From positions 62,001 through 126,000 of the forward strand of contig NZ_JXAL01000023.1 of NCBI RefSeq assembly GCF_000829465.1: DNA of 64,000 bases, read 5' to 3'. Source of the stretch: Cohnella kolymensis (GTDB lineage Bacteria; Bacillota; Bacilli; Paenibacillales; Paenibacillaceae). The position numbers and the translations under genes were made by a program. Below are positions 37,812 to 47,733 of this stretch, one piece after another. Under the pieces are notes generated by a model that was not told the DNA's origin, ran no database searches, and worked only from the letters and a program-made list of their open reading frames with translations. Position 1 is the first letter of the stretch; every line of letters starts with the position of its first letter.

Positions 37812-39203
37812 ATGAACGATAAACTGACCCCCCGCCAGATCGTGGCGGAGTTGGATAAATATATTGTCGGGCAGAAATCCGCCAAACGTTCGGTTGCCGT
37901 TGCGCTGCGCAACAGATATCGCCGGAGCCGTCTGGCCGAGGAGCTTCGCGATGAGGTCGTACCCAAGAACATTCTGATGATCGGCCCGACCGGAGTCGGC
38001 AAAACCGAAATCGCACGCCGCTTGGCTAAGCTTGTGCATGCGCCGTTTATCAAAGTCGAAGCGACGAAGTTCACGGAAGTCGGTTACGTCGGCAGAGACG
38101 TGGAATCCATGGTGAGGGACCTGGTGGAAACGTCTATTCGGATGGTGAAAGAGGAGCGTACGGATAAGGTGAAGGACAAAGCCGGGCAAGCGGCTAACGA
38201 GCGCCTCGCCGCACTGCTCGTGCCGTCACCGGTTAAGCCCAAGTCTCAGCGCAATCCGCTGGAGATGCTGTTCGGCGGCGGCAGCACACCGAATGACGAG
38301 CCGGAGCAGGTGGACCCGGGGCTGCTGGACAAACGGCGGGAGACGAAGCAGAAGCTCGAATCCGGACAGCTGGAGAACGAGAATGTGGAGATCGAAGTGG
38401 AAGACGCCTCTCCTAATATGATGGACATGTTTGCAGGCCCGGGGCAAGAGCAAATGGGCCAGAACATGCAGGAGATGCTCGGTCAATTCCTGCCGAAACG
38501 CCGCAAAAAGCGCCGTCTTACCGTGAGAGAAGCCCGTAAGGTGCTGATCGTTGAGGAAGCGACTAAGCTGATCGATATGGACGATGTCATTTCCGAGTCG
38601 GTGCGCAGAGCGGAGCAGTCGGGCATTATTTTCATAGACGAGATTGACAAAATCGCAAGCCAAGGCCGGGGGCAAGGTCCGGATGTTTCCCGCGAAGGCG
38701 TGCAAAGGGATATTCTGCCCATTGTTGAAGGGTCCACGGTCATGACCAAATACGGCCCTGTGAAAACCGACTACGTGCTGTTTGTTGCCGCCGGAGCTTT
38801 CCATATCGCGAAGCCGTCGGACCTGATTCCCGAACTGCAGGGCCGGTTTCCGATCCGCGTAGAGCTCAGCAGCTTGACCGACCAGGATTTCGTGCGGATT
38901 CTGACCGAGCCGGAGAACGCGCTGACCAAGCAGTATACCGCGCTGCTTCAGACCGAAGGCATCAATGTCATTTTTACGGACGGCGCAATCTCGGAGCTTG
39001 CCCGCATGGCGCAGGATGTTAACCACAATACGGAGAATATAGGGGCGCGCAGGCTTCACACACTGCTTGAAAAGCTGCTGGAGGATCTGTCTTTCGAGGC
39101 TCCTGAGCTTTCGCTCGATGAAATGACGATTACACCGGAATATGTCCGGGAGAAACTGGCAACCATTGCAAGTAACCGTGATTTGAGTCAATATATCTTA
39201 TAA
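37812..39203 (+). CDS. hslU: ATP-dependent protease ATPase subunit HslU (ClpY)
   Basis: HslU is the AAA+ unfoldase that feeds HslV. The 463-aa protein has [21 protein letters not shown] at the start, Walker [16 protein letters not shown] (about residue 58), [14 protein letters not shown], the intermediate I domain (about 110-240), Walker [12 protein letters not shown] and the C-terminal end SQYIL that inserts into HslV. AGGAGGG precedes the ATG at 37812 by about 6 bases. codY follows. Confidence 0.97.
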   Translation: MNDKLTPRQIVAELDKYIVGQKSAKRSVAVALRNRYRRSRLAEELRDEVVPKNILMIGPTGVGKTEIARRLAKLVHAPFIKVEATKFTEVGYVGRDVESMVRDLVETSIRMVKEERTDKVKDKAGQAANERLAALLVPSPVKPKSQRNPLEMLFGGGSTPNDEPEQVDPGLLDKRRETKQKLESGQLENENVEIEVEDASPNMMDMFAGPGQEQMGQNMQEMLGQFLPKRRKKRRLTVREARKVLIVEEATKLIDMDDVISESVRRAEQSGIIFIDEIDKIASQGRGQGPDVSREGVQRDILPIVEGSTVMTKYGPVKTDYVLFVAAGAFHIAKPSDLIPELQGRFPIRVELSSLTDQDFVRILTEPENALTKQYTALLQTEGINVIFTDGAISELARMAQDVNHNTENIGARRLHTLLEKLLEDLSFEAPELSLDEMTITPEYVREKLATIASNRDLSQYIL

Positions 39204-39242
39204 AGGCTCCGTTTTTGTCGTACTAGGAGGATTAAAATAAAC

Positions 39243-40010
39243 ATGACGCTTTTGATGAAAACCCGCACGCTGAACCTTTTGCTGCAAAAGGCGGCGGGCA
39301 AGCCGTTGAACTTCCGCGAGATGGCGGAGGTGCTTCGCGAAACGATGCAAGGAGATGTTTTTGTCGTCAGCCGCAGGGGCAAAATTCTGGGCTCCGCGCA
39401 TTCCGAACGATTCTCAGAAGCTTGGCTGCGTCAGGAGCATCCGGAGGAGCTACGTTTCCCGGCTGAGACGAATGAGCGGTTTTTACAGATTACCGAGACC
39501 GAGGCTAACGTTTCGCCGGGCGAAATTCTCTCGCCGGTGGAAGCCGCGTTCGAAGGGCGAATCGTGACGATTGTGCCGATCATCGGCGGCGGAGACAGGC
39601 TAGGGACTTTGGTACTATCCAGAGAAACCCGCTTTTCCGGTGAAGACGATCTGATTCTTGCCGAATACGGAACGACGATCATCGGAATGGAAATTCTCCG
39701 GGAGAGAGCCGAAGAGAGAGAGACGGAGGCAAGGAGCAAAGCCATCGTATCCGTCGCTGTCAACTCGCTATCCTTCAGCGAGATGGAAGCCGTGGAGCAG
39801 ATTTTCGAGGAGCTTGAAGGCAGGGAAGGGCTTTTAGTCGCCTCGAAGATCGCAGACCGGGCAGGCATCACAAGATCCGTCATCGTCAATGCCCTTCGTA
39901 AATTGGAGAGCGCAGGCGTAATTGAAACCCGGTCTCTCGGGATGAAAGGCACCTATATCCGGATACTGAATGCTCAATTGCTGCAGGAGCTGGAGCTGCG
40001 CAAAGGCTGA
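39243..40010 (+). CDS. codY: GTP- and branched-chain-amino-acid-sensing repressor CodY
   Basis: CodY is the global nutritional repressor that binds isoleucine/valine and GTP. The 255-aa protein has an N-terminal GAF domain (about 1-155) and the winged helix [20 protein letters not shown] (about residues 201-220), which contains the recognition helix. In B. subtilis CodY represses flagellar and competence genes, among others (established); the fla operon begins just downstream. AGGAGG precedes the start at 39243. A strong terminator follows. Confidence 0.97.
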   Translation: MTLLMKTRTLNLLLQKAAGKPLNFREMAEVLRETMQGDVFVVSRRGKILGSAHSERFSEAWLRQEHPEELRFPAETNERFLQITETEANVSPGEILSPVEAAFEGRIVTIVPIIGGGDRLGTLVLSRETRFSGEDDLILAEYGTTIIGMEILRERAEERETEARSKAIVSVAVNSLSFSEMEAVEQIFEELEGREGLLVASKIADRAGITRSVIVNALRKLESAGVIETRSLGMKGTYIRILNAQLLQELELRKG

Positions 40011-40034
40011 TTTGTAACATAAATTTAAAAGATG

Positions 40035-40069
40035 AGCCCTAATCTTGTCACAAAGATTAGGGCTTTTTT
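40035..40069 (+). terminator. intrinsic terminator of the hslVU-codY unit
   Basis: A perfect 12-bp stem AGCCCTAATCTT with AAGATTAGGGCT, loop GTCACA, is followed by TTTTT. Confidence 0.93.
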
Positions 40070-40260
40070 CTTATTGTCACTTGCCTATATGTCGTAGATG
40101 ATGTTATTAGAAAGTTTTAATTTCACCAATATATAGATTTTTTTTTGCCAAATAACTGAAAAAGCTGTCGAAACGAGCAGGAATATGCCAATTCGACGTG
40201 GAATTAGGATGAAATCACAATGAATAATTTCTCATTTTTTATCGAAAAGAGGCTGCACAT
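40070..40260 (+). other. leader region of the flagellar operon
   Basis: This AT-rich 191-base gap must hold the operon promoter, but I cannot assign one firmly. TTAGAA and TATATA with 17-base spacing (about 40107-40135) is a weak SigA match; no clear SigD motif is seen. An inverted repeat GTCGAA with TTCGAC (about 40168-40196) is the main structure. Confidence 0.35.
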
Positions 40261-40674
40261 ATGAATGTATTGGGCGGAGTTGCCTTTCAAAGGTTGGAGG
40301 GAGCACTGCAAGCTGCGTCCATGCGGCAGCGCGTATTGGCCGACAATGTTGCCAATGTCGATACTCCTCATTTCAAACGGTCGGATGTTGCTTTCGAGGA
40401 AATGCTGAGCCAAGCGATCGGAAATGACGGTTCGCCGATGTTAGCAGGCCGGGTGACCGATCCGCGGCATATACCGATTAACGGCTCTTATCCGGTTCCG
40501 TCAGCCCAGGTGGTTACGGATGAGTCTACATCGATCAATATCAACCGCAACAACGTGGATATCGATAAAGAAATGTCGCTGGTTGCCGAGAACCAATTAA
40601 GATATAACCTGTTTATCCAGCAGGTGAATCACGAAGTGAAAATGATGCGCACCGGAATAGACGGGAGGGCTTAA
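40261..40674 (+). CDS. flgB: flagellar basal-body rod protein FlgB
   Basis: A 137-aa proximal rod protein, first gene of the fla/che operon. It has the family start with ALQAASMRQRVLADNVANVDTP (split about residues 15-37) and the C-terminal EMSLVAENQLRYNLFIQQV. It is exported by the flagellar type III apparatus and forms the inner rod with FlgC and FliE. AGAGG lies about 9 bases before the ATG. flgC starts 4 bases after its stop. Confidence 0.95.
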   Translation: MNVLGGVAFQRLEGALQAASMRQRVLADNVANVDTPHFKRSDVAFEEMLSQAIGNDGSPMLAGRVTDPRHIPINGSYPVPSAQVVTDESTSININRNNVDIDKEMSLVAENQLRYNLFIQQVNHEVKMMRTGIDGRA

Positions 40675-40677
40675 CGG

Positions 40678-41121
40678 ATGAAGCTCGGAGGGTTTGATAT
40701 AAGCGCTTCGGCGTTAACGGCGCAGCGGCTGCGGATGGACATTATCTCGTCCAACATCGCCAATGCCGAAACGACCCGGGCCGGTTTCGTCAACGGCAAA
40801 TTCGTACCCTACCGCCGCAAGATGGTGGTCATGGAGCCGGTGCAGCCGCAATTCAAGAATTTGCTCAATGATCGGCTGGACGCTGCGGCATCGAGGGGCG
40901 TGCAGGTGACCGGTATCCGTGAGGATTCCACTCCTTTTAAGCAAGTGTACAATCCGTCGCATCCGGATGCGGATGAAACCGGCATGGTATATATGCCGAA
41001 CGTTGACATCATGAAGGAAATGGTCGACATGATCTCGGCCTCGCGGTCGTATGAAGCGAATGTAACGGCGCTCAATGCAAGCAAAGCGATGTTCATGAAA
41101 TCTCTTGAGATCGGGCGTTAA
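40678..41121 (+). CDS. flgC: flagellar basal-body rod protein FlgC
   Basis: A 147-aa rod protein with the flg_bb_rod motif LRMDIISSNIANAETTR near residue 20-36 and the C-terminal MVDMISASRSYEANVTALN, which forms the coiled coil in the rod. It is encoded between flgB and fliE as in B. subtilis. Confidence 0.95.
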   Translation: MKLGGFDISASALTAQRLRMDIISSNIANAETTRAGFVNGKFVPYRRKMVVMEPVQPQFKNLLNDRLDAAASRGVQVTGIREDSTPFKQVYNPSHPDADETGMVYMPNVDIMKEMVDMISASRSYEANVTALNASKAMFMKSLEIGR

Positions 41122-41163
41122 GCCTGAGCGGTTCATTTTATCAACTGAAAGCGGGGGACATGA

Positions 41164-41475
41164 TTGATAACTAACGGTATGATCGCTCCGGTTAACCTTA
41201 CTGCCAACGTTAACAACTTGAATCAGCTGCAGAATAAAGCGACGCCGGCCGAAGCTGCGGAAAGCTTCGCGAGTTTTCTGAAGAACGCGCTGGACAGTGT
41301 GGCCGCGCAAGAACAGAACGTCCATAAGGTTAACGATCAGTTCATTATAGGCGAAGCGAACGTGAACGATGTCATGATCGCTTCTTCCAAAGCCGAATTG
41401 AGTCTTGCTTTAACCTCACAGGTTCGTAACAAGGTCATAGAGGCTTATCAGGAGATCATGCGGACGCAATTGTAG
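41164..41475 (+). CDS. fliE: flagellar hook-basal-body complex protein FliE
   Basis: A 103-aa FliE, the adaptor between the MS ring and the rod. SFASFLKNALDSVAAQEQNV and the C-terminal LALTSQVRNKVIEAYQEIM are typical. I chose the TTG at 41164 with GGGGGA just upstream; the ATG at 41179 is an alternative. Confidence 0.93.
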   Translation: MITNGMIAPVNLTANVNNLNQLQNKATPAEAAESFASFLKNALDSVAAQEQNVHKVNDQFIIGEANVNDVMIASSKAELSLALTSQVRNKVIEAYQEIMRTQL

Positions 41476-41564
41476 ATTAATCGTAGAACGCAGCATAATG
41501 CAGCAGGCACAACAGCAGGATTCATGCGGGCGCCTGCTGCGCTATCCGCAGGTGAGGTGACATT

Positions 41565-43121
41565 GTGAACGAGAAGTGGGCGCAGGCTCGGGAGAAGCTC
41601 GCGATTTTCTGGAACCAATACAGCAAAACGCAAAAATGGGTGCTTGCCTCTACGGCGGCACTATTGCTATTTGCAATTATTTTGCTGACATATTTGTTCA
41701 CAAGAACGGAGTACGAAATCGCATTTCAGAATCTGGATAGCACCGACTCGGCGGCTATCATTCAATATTTAGAGGGCAGCGGAATCAGTTATAAGTTAAG
41801 TGCGGATGGGACGAGCATCTCAGTGCCGAGCGCATCCGCTCCGCGGGTTAGAGTCGATGTCGGCTCACAGGGGCTCGTGCAGAACGGCTCCATCGGCTTT
41901 GACGGAATCAGCCAGTCGTCCGCAATCGGTACGACACAGCAAGAGTTTGAAGTGAAATATGTGGCCGCGCTGAACGGTGAAGTTCAACAGCTGCTGCAGG
42001 GAATGCAAGGGGTCTCGACCGCAAAGGCGCTCATTACCTTGCCTGAAGATACGGTATTCCCCAGCGATACAAGCGATAAGGCCTCCGCCTCTATCGTCAT
42101 GAAGTTTAAGCCCAGCTACCGTCCTAAACAGTCGGAGGTTGACAGCTACTATAATCTCGTAAAAACCGCGGTGCCGAATCTGGATCTTGAAGGCATTACG
42201 ATCACAAGCAGCTCGGCGGGCGAGTTAATGCCATCCCAAAGGGGAACGGGCGGCCCAGGCGTGTCGCTGGATCAATTCGAAATTCAAAATCAGTTCGAGA
42301 ACGAGCTGAAAAGCAATATCCAGCAGTTCCTCATGCCGATTGTCGGAATGGACAATATGGTCGTCGGCGTGGTTTCTTCTTTGAATTTCGACAAGAAGGC
42401 GACGACGGAAAATCTGGTACAGCCTTTGCCGGATAACGACAATAAGGGGATAGAGATCAGCCGTCAGGAGTCGTCCGAGACTCATACCGGACAAGATGGC
42501 CAGACGGGAGGCGTTCCCGGTACAGGCGACACGGCTATCCCGAATTATCCCGGCGCTGCCGGCGGAGGCTCATCCTCCTCCGAGAAAGTACAAAGCACGA
42601 TCAACTATCAAGTAAGCACCATTACTAATAATATCGACTACGGTCCATATAAAGTGAAGGATCTTTCGATAAATGTCGGTTTGGACAATGCGTCGCTGCC
42701 GCCGGAGAAGCTGAGCCAGATCCAAGGCGTCCTCCGCAACAGCGTACGAGTATTACTAGCCGAATCCGGACTGGATTTGACGGACACGGCTTTAGATCAG
42801 AGGGTATCGGTAGTTGCGCAGGCATTCGCCGGCGTTGATGGCGACAGCGGAGGTATCACTCCTTCCGGATACCTGCTTGCGGGTCTAGGCCTGCTCGCAG
42901 TAGCGTTGCTGGGCGGAGGCGGTTACTACATTTACCGCCGGCGCAAAGCGGCGCAGGAAGAGTCGGCAGCTATGGCGGATGTGCCGCGGGTTGAACTTCC
43001 GACTATCGATATCGAGAACGTCAACAACGAGAATGAAATGCGTAAACAATTAGAAGGCCTGGCGAAGCGGAAACCGGATGAATTCGTGAATTTGCTCCGG
43101 ACCTGGCTGGCGGATGAATAG
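41565..43121 (+). CDS. fliF: flagellar MS-ring protein FliF
   Basis: A 518-aa MS-ring subunit that nucleates the basal body. It has an N-terminal transmembrane helix (about residues 25-45), the ring-building motifs (SFMR region FEVKYVAALNGEVQQLLQGM), a periplasmic loop with a Gly/Ser-rich stretch (about 310-335), a second transmembrane helix (about 432-450), and the cytoplasmic C-terminus that binds FliG (LAKRKPDEFVNLLRTWLAD). The GTG start at 41565 has AGGTGA upstream. Confidence 0.96.
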   Translation: MNEKWAQAREKLAIFWNQYSKTQKWVLASTAALLLFAIILLTYLFTRTEYEIAFQNLDSTDSAAIIQYLEGSGISYKLSADGTSISVPSASAPRVRVDVGSQGLVQNGSIGFDGISQSSAIGTTQQEFEVKYVAALNGEVQQLLQGMQGVSTAKALITLPEDTVFPSDTSDKASASIVMKFKPSYRPKQSEVDSYYNLVKTAVPNLDLEGITITSSSAGELMPSQRGTGGPGVSLDQFEIQNQFENELKSNIQQFLMPIVGMDNMVVGVVSSLNFDKKATTENLVQPLPDNDNKGIEISRQESSETHTGQDGQTGGVPGTGDTAIPNYPGAAGGGSSSSEKVQSTINYQVSTITNNIDYGPYKVKDLSINVGLDNASLPPEKLSQIQGVLRNSVRVLLAESGLDLTDTALDQRVSVVAQAFAGVDGDSGGITPSGYLLAGLGLLAVALLGGGGYYIYRRRKAAQEESAAMADVPRVELPTIDIENVNNENEMRKQLEGLAKRKPDEFVNLLRTWLADE

Positions 43122-43132
43122 AGGTGGCAGTG

Positions 43133-44146
43133 ATGGCAAAAACGTCGTTAGGATTAACCGGCCGTCAAAAGGCCGCCATACTGCTTATCACGTTAGGGCC
43201 TGAAGTGTCCGCGCAAGTGTTTAAGCATTTACGCGACGAGGAGATCGAACAGCTGACGCTGGAGATTGCCAATGTGCGCAAAGTGGACAGCTTGGATAAG
43301 GAAACGATATTGTCAGAGTTTCATCAAATATGCGTTGCGCAAGAATATATCTCTCAAGGCGGTATCACTTACGCGAAAGAGATTTTGGAGAAAGCGCTGG
43401 GTACTACCAAAGCGACGGACATTCTGAATCGATTGACCGCCACCTTGCAGGTGCGGCCTTTCGATTTCGCCCGCAAAGCGGAGCCCACACAGATTCTGAA
43501 CTTTATCCAGAACGAGAATTCACAGACGATTGCATTGGTGCTCTCCTACCTGCAGGCAGAACAGTCCGCGGCCGTTCTATCTTCTCTGCCTCAAGAGAAG
43601 CAGGCGGACGTCGCGCGTCGGATCGCACTGATGGACAGCACATCGCCGGAAGTCATCGCACAGGTTGAGAGAGTGCTGGAGCAGAAGTTGTCCTCGACGG
43701 TCACTCAGGATTATACGAATGCCGGAGGCATCGAGGCGATCGTGCAGATTCTGAACGGAGTGGATCGGGGAACGGAAAGAACCATTCTGGATTCCTTGGA
43801 AATACAAGATCCGGAGCTTGCCGAAGAAATCAAGAAGCGGATGTTCGTATTCGAAGATATCGTCAACCTGGACAACCGTTCCATTCAACGTATCATCCGC
43901 GATATCGAGAACGCCGACCTGCAGCTGGCGCTTAAAGTGGCCAGCGAAGAGGTGCGGGAAGCCATTTTCCGCAATATGTCCAAACGGATGTCGGAAACCT
44001 TCAAGGAAGAGATGGAATATATGGGGCCGGTACGGCTGCGCGACGTCGAGGAAGCACAGACCCGCATCGTAGCGACGATCCGCAGATTGGAAGAAGCGGG
44101 AGAAATCATCATAGCCCGCGGCGGAGGAGACGATATTATTGTCTAA
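43133..44146 (+). CDS. fliG: flagellar motor switch protein FliG
   Basis: A 337-aa C-ring protein contacting FliF, FliM and the stators. It has LTGRQKAAILLITLGPEV at the N-terminus, the EHPQ-like QNENSQTIALVLSYLQ motif in the middle, and the charged torque helix near PELAEEIKKRMFVFEDIV to LKVASEEVREAIFRNMS at the C-terminus. I chose the ATG at 43133 with GAGGTG 7 bases upstream. It overlaps fliH by 8 bases. Confidence 0.95.
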   Translation: MAKTSLGLTGRQKAAILLITLGPEVSAQVFKHLRDEEIEQLTLEIANVRKVDSLDKETILSEFHQICVAQEYISQGGITYAKEILEKALGTTKATDILNRLTATLQVRPFDFARKAEPTQILNFIQNENSQTIALVLSYLQAEQSAAVLSSLPQEKQADVARRIALMDSTSPEVIAQVERVLEQKLSSTVTQDYTNAGGIEAIVQILNGVDRGTERTILDSLEIQDPELAEEIKKRMFVFEDIVNLDNRSIQRIIRDIENADLQLALKVASEEVREAIFRNMSKRMSETFKEEMEYMGPVRLRDVEEAQTRIVATIRRLEEAGEIIIARGGGDDIIV

Positions 44147-44981
44147 TCTCATCAAATCCTCACACGTAGTGTCGTTGGAAGATTTAAAGAGATTGGAAAT
44201 CATCCAGAGAATCTCGCCGAAGCAGCACAATATTTCAGAAACCGACGCATCCAGCGGAGGAGATTTCGCGGCTGATGTCGAAACACATTCATTGAAACAA
44301 CGCATTCTGCAGGATGCGGAACAAGCAGCGTACGAGATCATGCGGCAGGCGCAAGCGGAAGCTGCTGAAATGCGTGCCGCCGCTGAGCGTGAAATAGAAG
44401 CCTGGTGGCTGCAGCGCCGGGAGCAAGATGAACGGCATCTGGAAGAAGCGCAGCGTTCGGGATTTGAGGAAGGCTACCGGATTGGAACCGCCCAAGCGGA
44501 ACAGGATCTGACCCTGCAGTGGGATAACCGCATCAAGGAAGCCGAAGAAATCATCGAACAAGCGTATGCTGCCAAGGAATCGGTCATATCGGAAGCCGAA
44601 ACCTTTGTCGTCGATCTGAGCTGCTCCATTGCCGAGAAGATCGTAGGCAACGAGCTGCAGGCTGCGCCGGCAACGGCGATCTCCATGTACATGCGGGCAC
44701 TCTCTCGCAGAAAAGAGCAGGGAGCGATCGTGTTATGTGTATCCCCTTCGCAGTTTGCTTACGTGCAAGCCGCGAAGGATGAATTGATATTAGCGCTGGA
44801 TTCCCAGGCAGAACTGCAGATTGTACCGGATTCCACGATCAAGGAAGGCGGTTGTATCGTGCGTTCGGCCTTCGGCAGCATCGATGCCCGAATCGATACG
44901 CAGCTGGAAGCGGTACGCCAGGAATTGCTGCGGGTTGCCGCCCAGTCCGCCGAGGAGGGAATTCGTGATGCCGCTCCTTGA
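44139..44981 (+). CDS. fliH: flagellar export ATPase regulator FliH
   Basis: A 280-aa FliH that holds the FliI ATPase and links it to FliN/FliY. It has a long helical charged middle (QDAEQAAYEIMRQAQAEAAEM) with repeated Ala and Glu and a FliH/V-ATPase-E-like C-terminal domain (VDLSCSIAEKIVGNEL). The TTG start at 44139 has GGAGGAG upstream and overlaps fliG; its end overlaps fliI by 14 bases. Confidence 0.92.
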   Translation: MSNLIKSSHVVSLEDLKRLEIIQRISPKQHNISETDASSGGDFAADVETHSLKQRILQDAEQAAYEIMRQAQAEAAEMRAAAEREIEAWWLQRREQDERHLEEAQRSGFEEGYRIGTAQAEQDLTLQWDNRIKEAEEIIEQAYAAKESVISEAETFVVDLSCSIAEKIVGNELQAAPATAISMYMRALSRRKEQGAIVLCVSPSQFAYVQAAKDELILALDSQAELQIVPDSTIKEGGCIVRSAFGSIDARIDTQLEAVRQELLRVAAQSAEEGIRDAAP

Positions 44982-46287
44982 CATTGATCGCTATAAGGAA
45001 ACATTACGCCATCTGGATCCCGTTCGGGTGAACGGCAAAGTGACGCAAGTCATCGGACTGACCGTTGAGTCGGAAGGACCCGATGCGAGCATCGGCGATG
45101 TATGCACGATCCATCCGATGAAGGGCGGCTCGCCGGTTATGGCGGAGGTCGTCGGATTTCGCAACAATCGGGTACTGCTTATGCCTCTCGGCGAACTTCT
45201 ATCCGTCGGCCCCGGGTGCGATGTTGTCGCGACAGGCCGGCCGCTTACCGTTCAGGTCGGCTCCGAGCTGCTCGGCAAAGTTCTTGACGGGCTCGGCAGA
45301 CCCCTAGACGGTTCTCAGCTTCCGGTGAGAATGCCGCATCATTCCACCCATAATTCACCCGGCAACCCGCTTGAACGGCCGAGGGTGACGGAGCCGCTGG
45401 GCATCGGCATTCGAGCCATCGACGGCTTGCTTACAGTCGGCCAAGGGCAGCGGGTGGGCATCTTCGCAGGCTCCGGCGTCGGCAAGAGCACACTGCTCGG
45501 CATGATTGCCCGCAATACTTCGGCGGATGTTAATGTCATCGCCTTAGTCGGGGAGCGGGGACGCGAGGTGCTGGAATTTATCGAGCGCGATCTGGGTCCG
45601 GAAGGGCTTGCGCGATCGGTCGTCGTAGTGGCGACATCCGACCAGCCCGCACTTGTGAGAATCAAGGGCGCGCTTATTGCGACAACGATTGCCGAGTATT
45701 TTCGCGACCGGGGCTTGAACGTCATGCTGATGATGGATTCCGTCACCCGCTATGCCATGGCGCTGCGCGAAGTGGGCCTGGCCATAGGCGAGCCTCCTGC
45801 AACCCGAGGATACACACCGTCGGTATTCGCCGCGCTTCCGAAGCTGTTGGAGAGGGCGGGTACAGGGGCGGCCGGTTCGATCACCGCCTTCTACACCGTG
45901 CTCGTCGACGGTGATGATATGAATGAGCCTATTGCGGACGCGGTTCGCGGCATTCTGGACGGGCATATCGTTCTCCATCGGAATCTGGCCAACAAAGGCC
46001 ACTTTCCGGCGATCGATGTACTGTCGAGTGTCAGCCGGGTGATGAAAGACATCGTAGGCGAGGAGCAGCAGAGCGCTGCCGACCAATTAAAGAGAATGTT
46101 GTCGGTGTATCGCGAGTCGGAGGATCTCATTAATATCGGAGCTTATCAGCCGGGTTCCAACTCGGAAATCGATAAAGCCATCCAATATAACGATCTTATC
46201 AAGTCGTATACGCAGCAGAGAACGAATGAGAAAATTTCGCTGCAGGATGCGCAGGAACGGTTAATCATCGATTTTTACAGGAGATGA
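44968..46287 (+). CDS. fliI: flagellum-specific ATP synthase FliI
   Basis: The 439-aa F1-beta-like ATPase of the flagellar exporter. It has Walker A FAGSGVGKSTLLG (about residue 163), GERGREVLEFIERDLG, and Walker B VMLMMDSVTRYAMALRE. I chose the ATG at 44968 with GAGGAGGG 8 bases upstream; the frame is open further upstream, but only inside fliH. Confidence 0.96.
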   Translation: MPLLDIDRYKETLRHLDPVRVNGKVTQVIGLTVESEGPDASIGDVCTIHPMKGGSPVMAEVVGFRNNRVLLMPLGELLSVGPGCDVVATGRPLTVQVGSELLGKVLDGLGRPLDGSQLPVRMPHHSTHNSPGNPLERPRVTEPLGIGIRAIDGLLTVGQGQRVGIFAGSGVGKSTLLGMIARNTSADVNVIALVGERGREVLEFIERDLGPEGLARSVVVVATSDQPALVRIKGALIATTIAEYFRDRGLNVMLMMDSVTRYAMALREVGLAIGEPPATRGYTPSVFAALPKLLERAGTGAAGSITAFYTVLVDGDDMNEPIADAVRGILDGHIVLHRNLANKGHFPAIDVLSSVSRVMKDIVGEEQQSAADQLKRMLSVYRESEDLINIGAYQPGSNSEIDKAIQYNDLIKSYTQQRTNEKISLQDAQERLIIDFYRR

Positions 46288-46299
46288 AAATAAGCGATC

Positions 46300-46743
46300 A
46301 TGACATTTCGGTACGCTTTGCAAAAGGTCGTCGATCTCAAAGGCAGCGAAAAGTCATTGGCGGAATGGGAATATGCCGCGTCGCTCGGCAAGCTGAAGGA
46401 CGAAGAAGAGCGGTTCCGTGAGCTGCTTGAAGAGCGGGCATCTGTGGAGCAGGAATTGCAGGCGGCATCGGAGCGTCCGACACCGCTGGCCAAGCTCACG
46501 ATGCTGCAGCGGTATATCGAAATCCTGGATGAGCGGATTATCCGTCAGACAGAAGGTGTGCGCTGTGCTGCAAGCGACGTGCAAACAAGTCAAGGCCGAT
46601 TAACCGATAAAATGATAGACGAGAAAGTATGGCTGAATGCCAGGGAAAAAGCTTACGACCGCTTCAAGCACGATAAGCTTGCCAAAGAGCAAGGAGAGTT
46701 GGACGAAATGGCGATCGTCCGCTCATCCGCAGCCCGCGGTTAG
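46300..46743 (+). CDS. fliJ: flagellar export chaperone/stalk protein FliJ
   Basis: A 147-aa, highly charged, all-helical protein (FRYALQKVVDLKGSEKSLAE start, then DEEERFRELLEERASVEQEL). FliJ is the antiparallel coiled-coil stalk that links the FliI ring to FlhA. Position directly after fliI supports this; sequence conservation of FliJ is low. The ribosome binding site before the ATG is weak. Confidence 0.9.
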   Translation: MTFRYALQKVVDLKGSEKSLAEWEYAASLGKLKDEEERFRELLEERASVEQELQAASERPTPLAKLTMLQRYIEILDERIIRQTEGVRCAASDVQTSQGRLTDKMIDEKVWLNAREKAYDRFKHDKLAKEQGELDEMAIVRSSAARG

Positions 46744-46785
46744 TCGGCGAACGATAGACCAGGAGAGAGAAGGGAGGGGAGAAAC

Positions 46786-47697
46786 GTGGCGAGCATAGAG
46801 GATGAGAAAGGCAGCTACAGCGGCTTTGAACGGCTTCTCTTTTTTGTGACCCCGATCTTGTTCACTGCGGTGCTGCTTGGTGTTCTTCTATTGATGTTCA
46901 ACAATCAATGGCGGAACTCGGCACTCGAAATAGGCAATAAAATTCCGCTGCTGAGCTCGATTCTTCCGGATCCTGCAGCGCCGTCTTCTGAAACGTTAAA
47001 CACCGATGAAGAGCTGACGGCAAGCAGCGCAAAGGCCAAAGTGGACGAGCTGCAGGCGCTGCTGGCGGACCGCGAAGCGGCGTTAAAGCAGGCGACGGAA
47101 CAAAGCGGCCGGCAGAAAAAGCAAATTGACGATTTGCAAACCCAGGTTGACCAATTGAACGAAAAGGGTTCTGAAGAAGCCATTACGACTGACGCTTATC
47201 AGAAACGGATTTCGTCATTGGCTGCTATGTACGGGAAAATGACCCCCAGCAAAGCGGCTCCGATTTTCGAGAACATGACCAAAGAGGAATCGGCTCTCGT
47301 ACTGTCAGCAATGTCGGAAACCGAACGCGGCAGAGTGCTGGAACGGATGAATCCGAAAACGGCAGCCGAGGTTACCATGTTGCTGAAAGATGCGGACACC
47401 GTGGATCATCAGCAAATCGCGGCTCTGCAATCCCGTATTAAAGAGCTTGAGAAAAAGACGGGCGCAGCTTCGACATCACTGGACACTGCGAAGCTGAACA
47501 AGACGTTCTCCGCGATGAAATCGAAAGACGCGGCGGCTTTGCTTCTCGACATGGTGATCAAGGATCAAAGCAAGGTGCTTCAGATTCTCGCAGCCGTAGA
47601 TGATGGCGCTCGCTCCGGTATTTTGTCGGAGATGTCGGCTATGAACGACAAGGTAACCGCGGCTTTGGTAAGCAAAATGATGCCGGCGAAGTCTTAA
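46786..47697 (+). CDS. ylxF: YlxF-like membrane protein with MgtE-N/MotE-like domain
   Basis: A 303-aa protein with an N-terminal transmembrane helix (about residues 18-42), a coiled coil (AKAKVDELQALLADREAALK and on to about residue 125), and a MgtE-N/MotE-like helical repeat (MTPSKAAPIFENMTKEESALV and, again, MKSKDAAALLLDMVIKDQ). Its place between fliJ and fliK is that of ylxF in B. subtilis. Its exact role is not settled; similar proteins stabilise motility components. GTG start at 46786 after AGGGGAG. Confidence 0.85.
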   Translation: MASIEDEKGSYSGFERLLFFVTPILFTAVLLGVLLLMFNNQWRNSALEIGNKIPLLSSILPDPAAPSSETLNTDEELTASSAKAKVDELQALLADREAALKQATEQSGRQKKQIDDLQTQVDQLNEKGSEEAITTDAYQKRISSLAAMYGKMTPSKAAPIFENMTKEESALVLSAMSETERGRVLERMNPKTAAEVTMLLKDADTVDHQQIAALQSRIKELEKKTGAASTSLDTAKLNKTFSAMKSKDAAALLLDMVIKDQSKVLQILAAVDDGARSGILSEMSAMNDKVTAALVSKMMPAKS

Positions 47698-47733
47698 GCA
47701 GATGAAGCGCATATTGAAAGGAGGTGAGAAAAA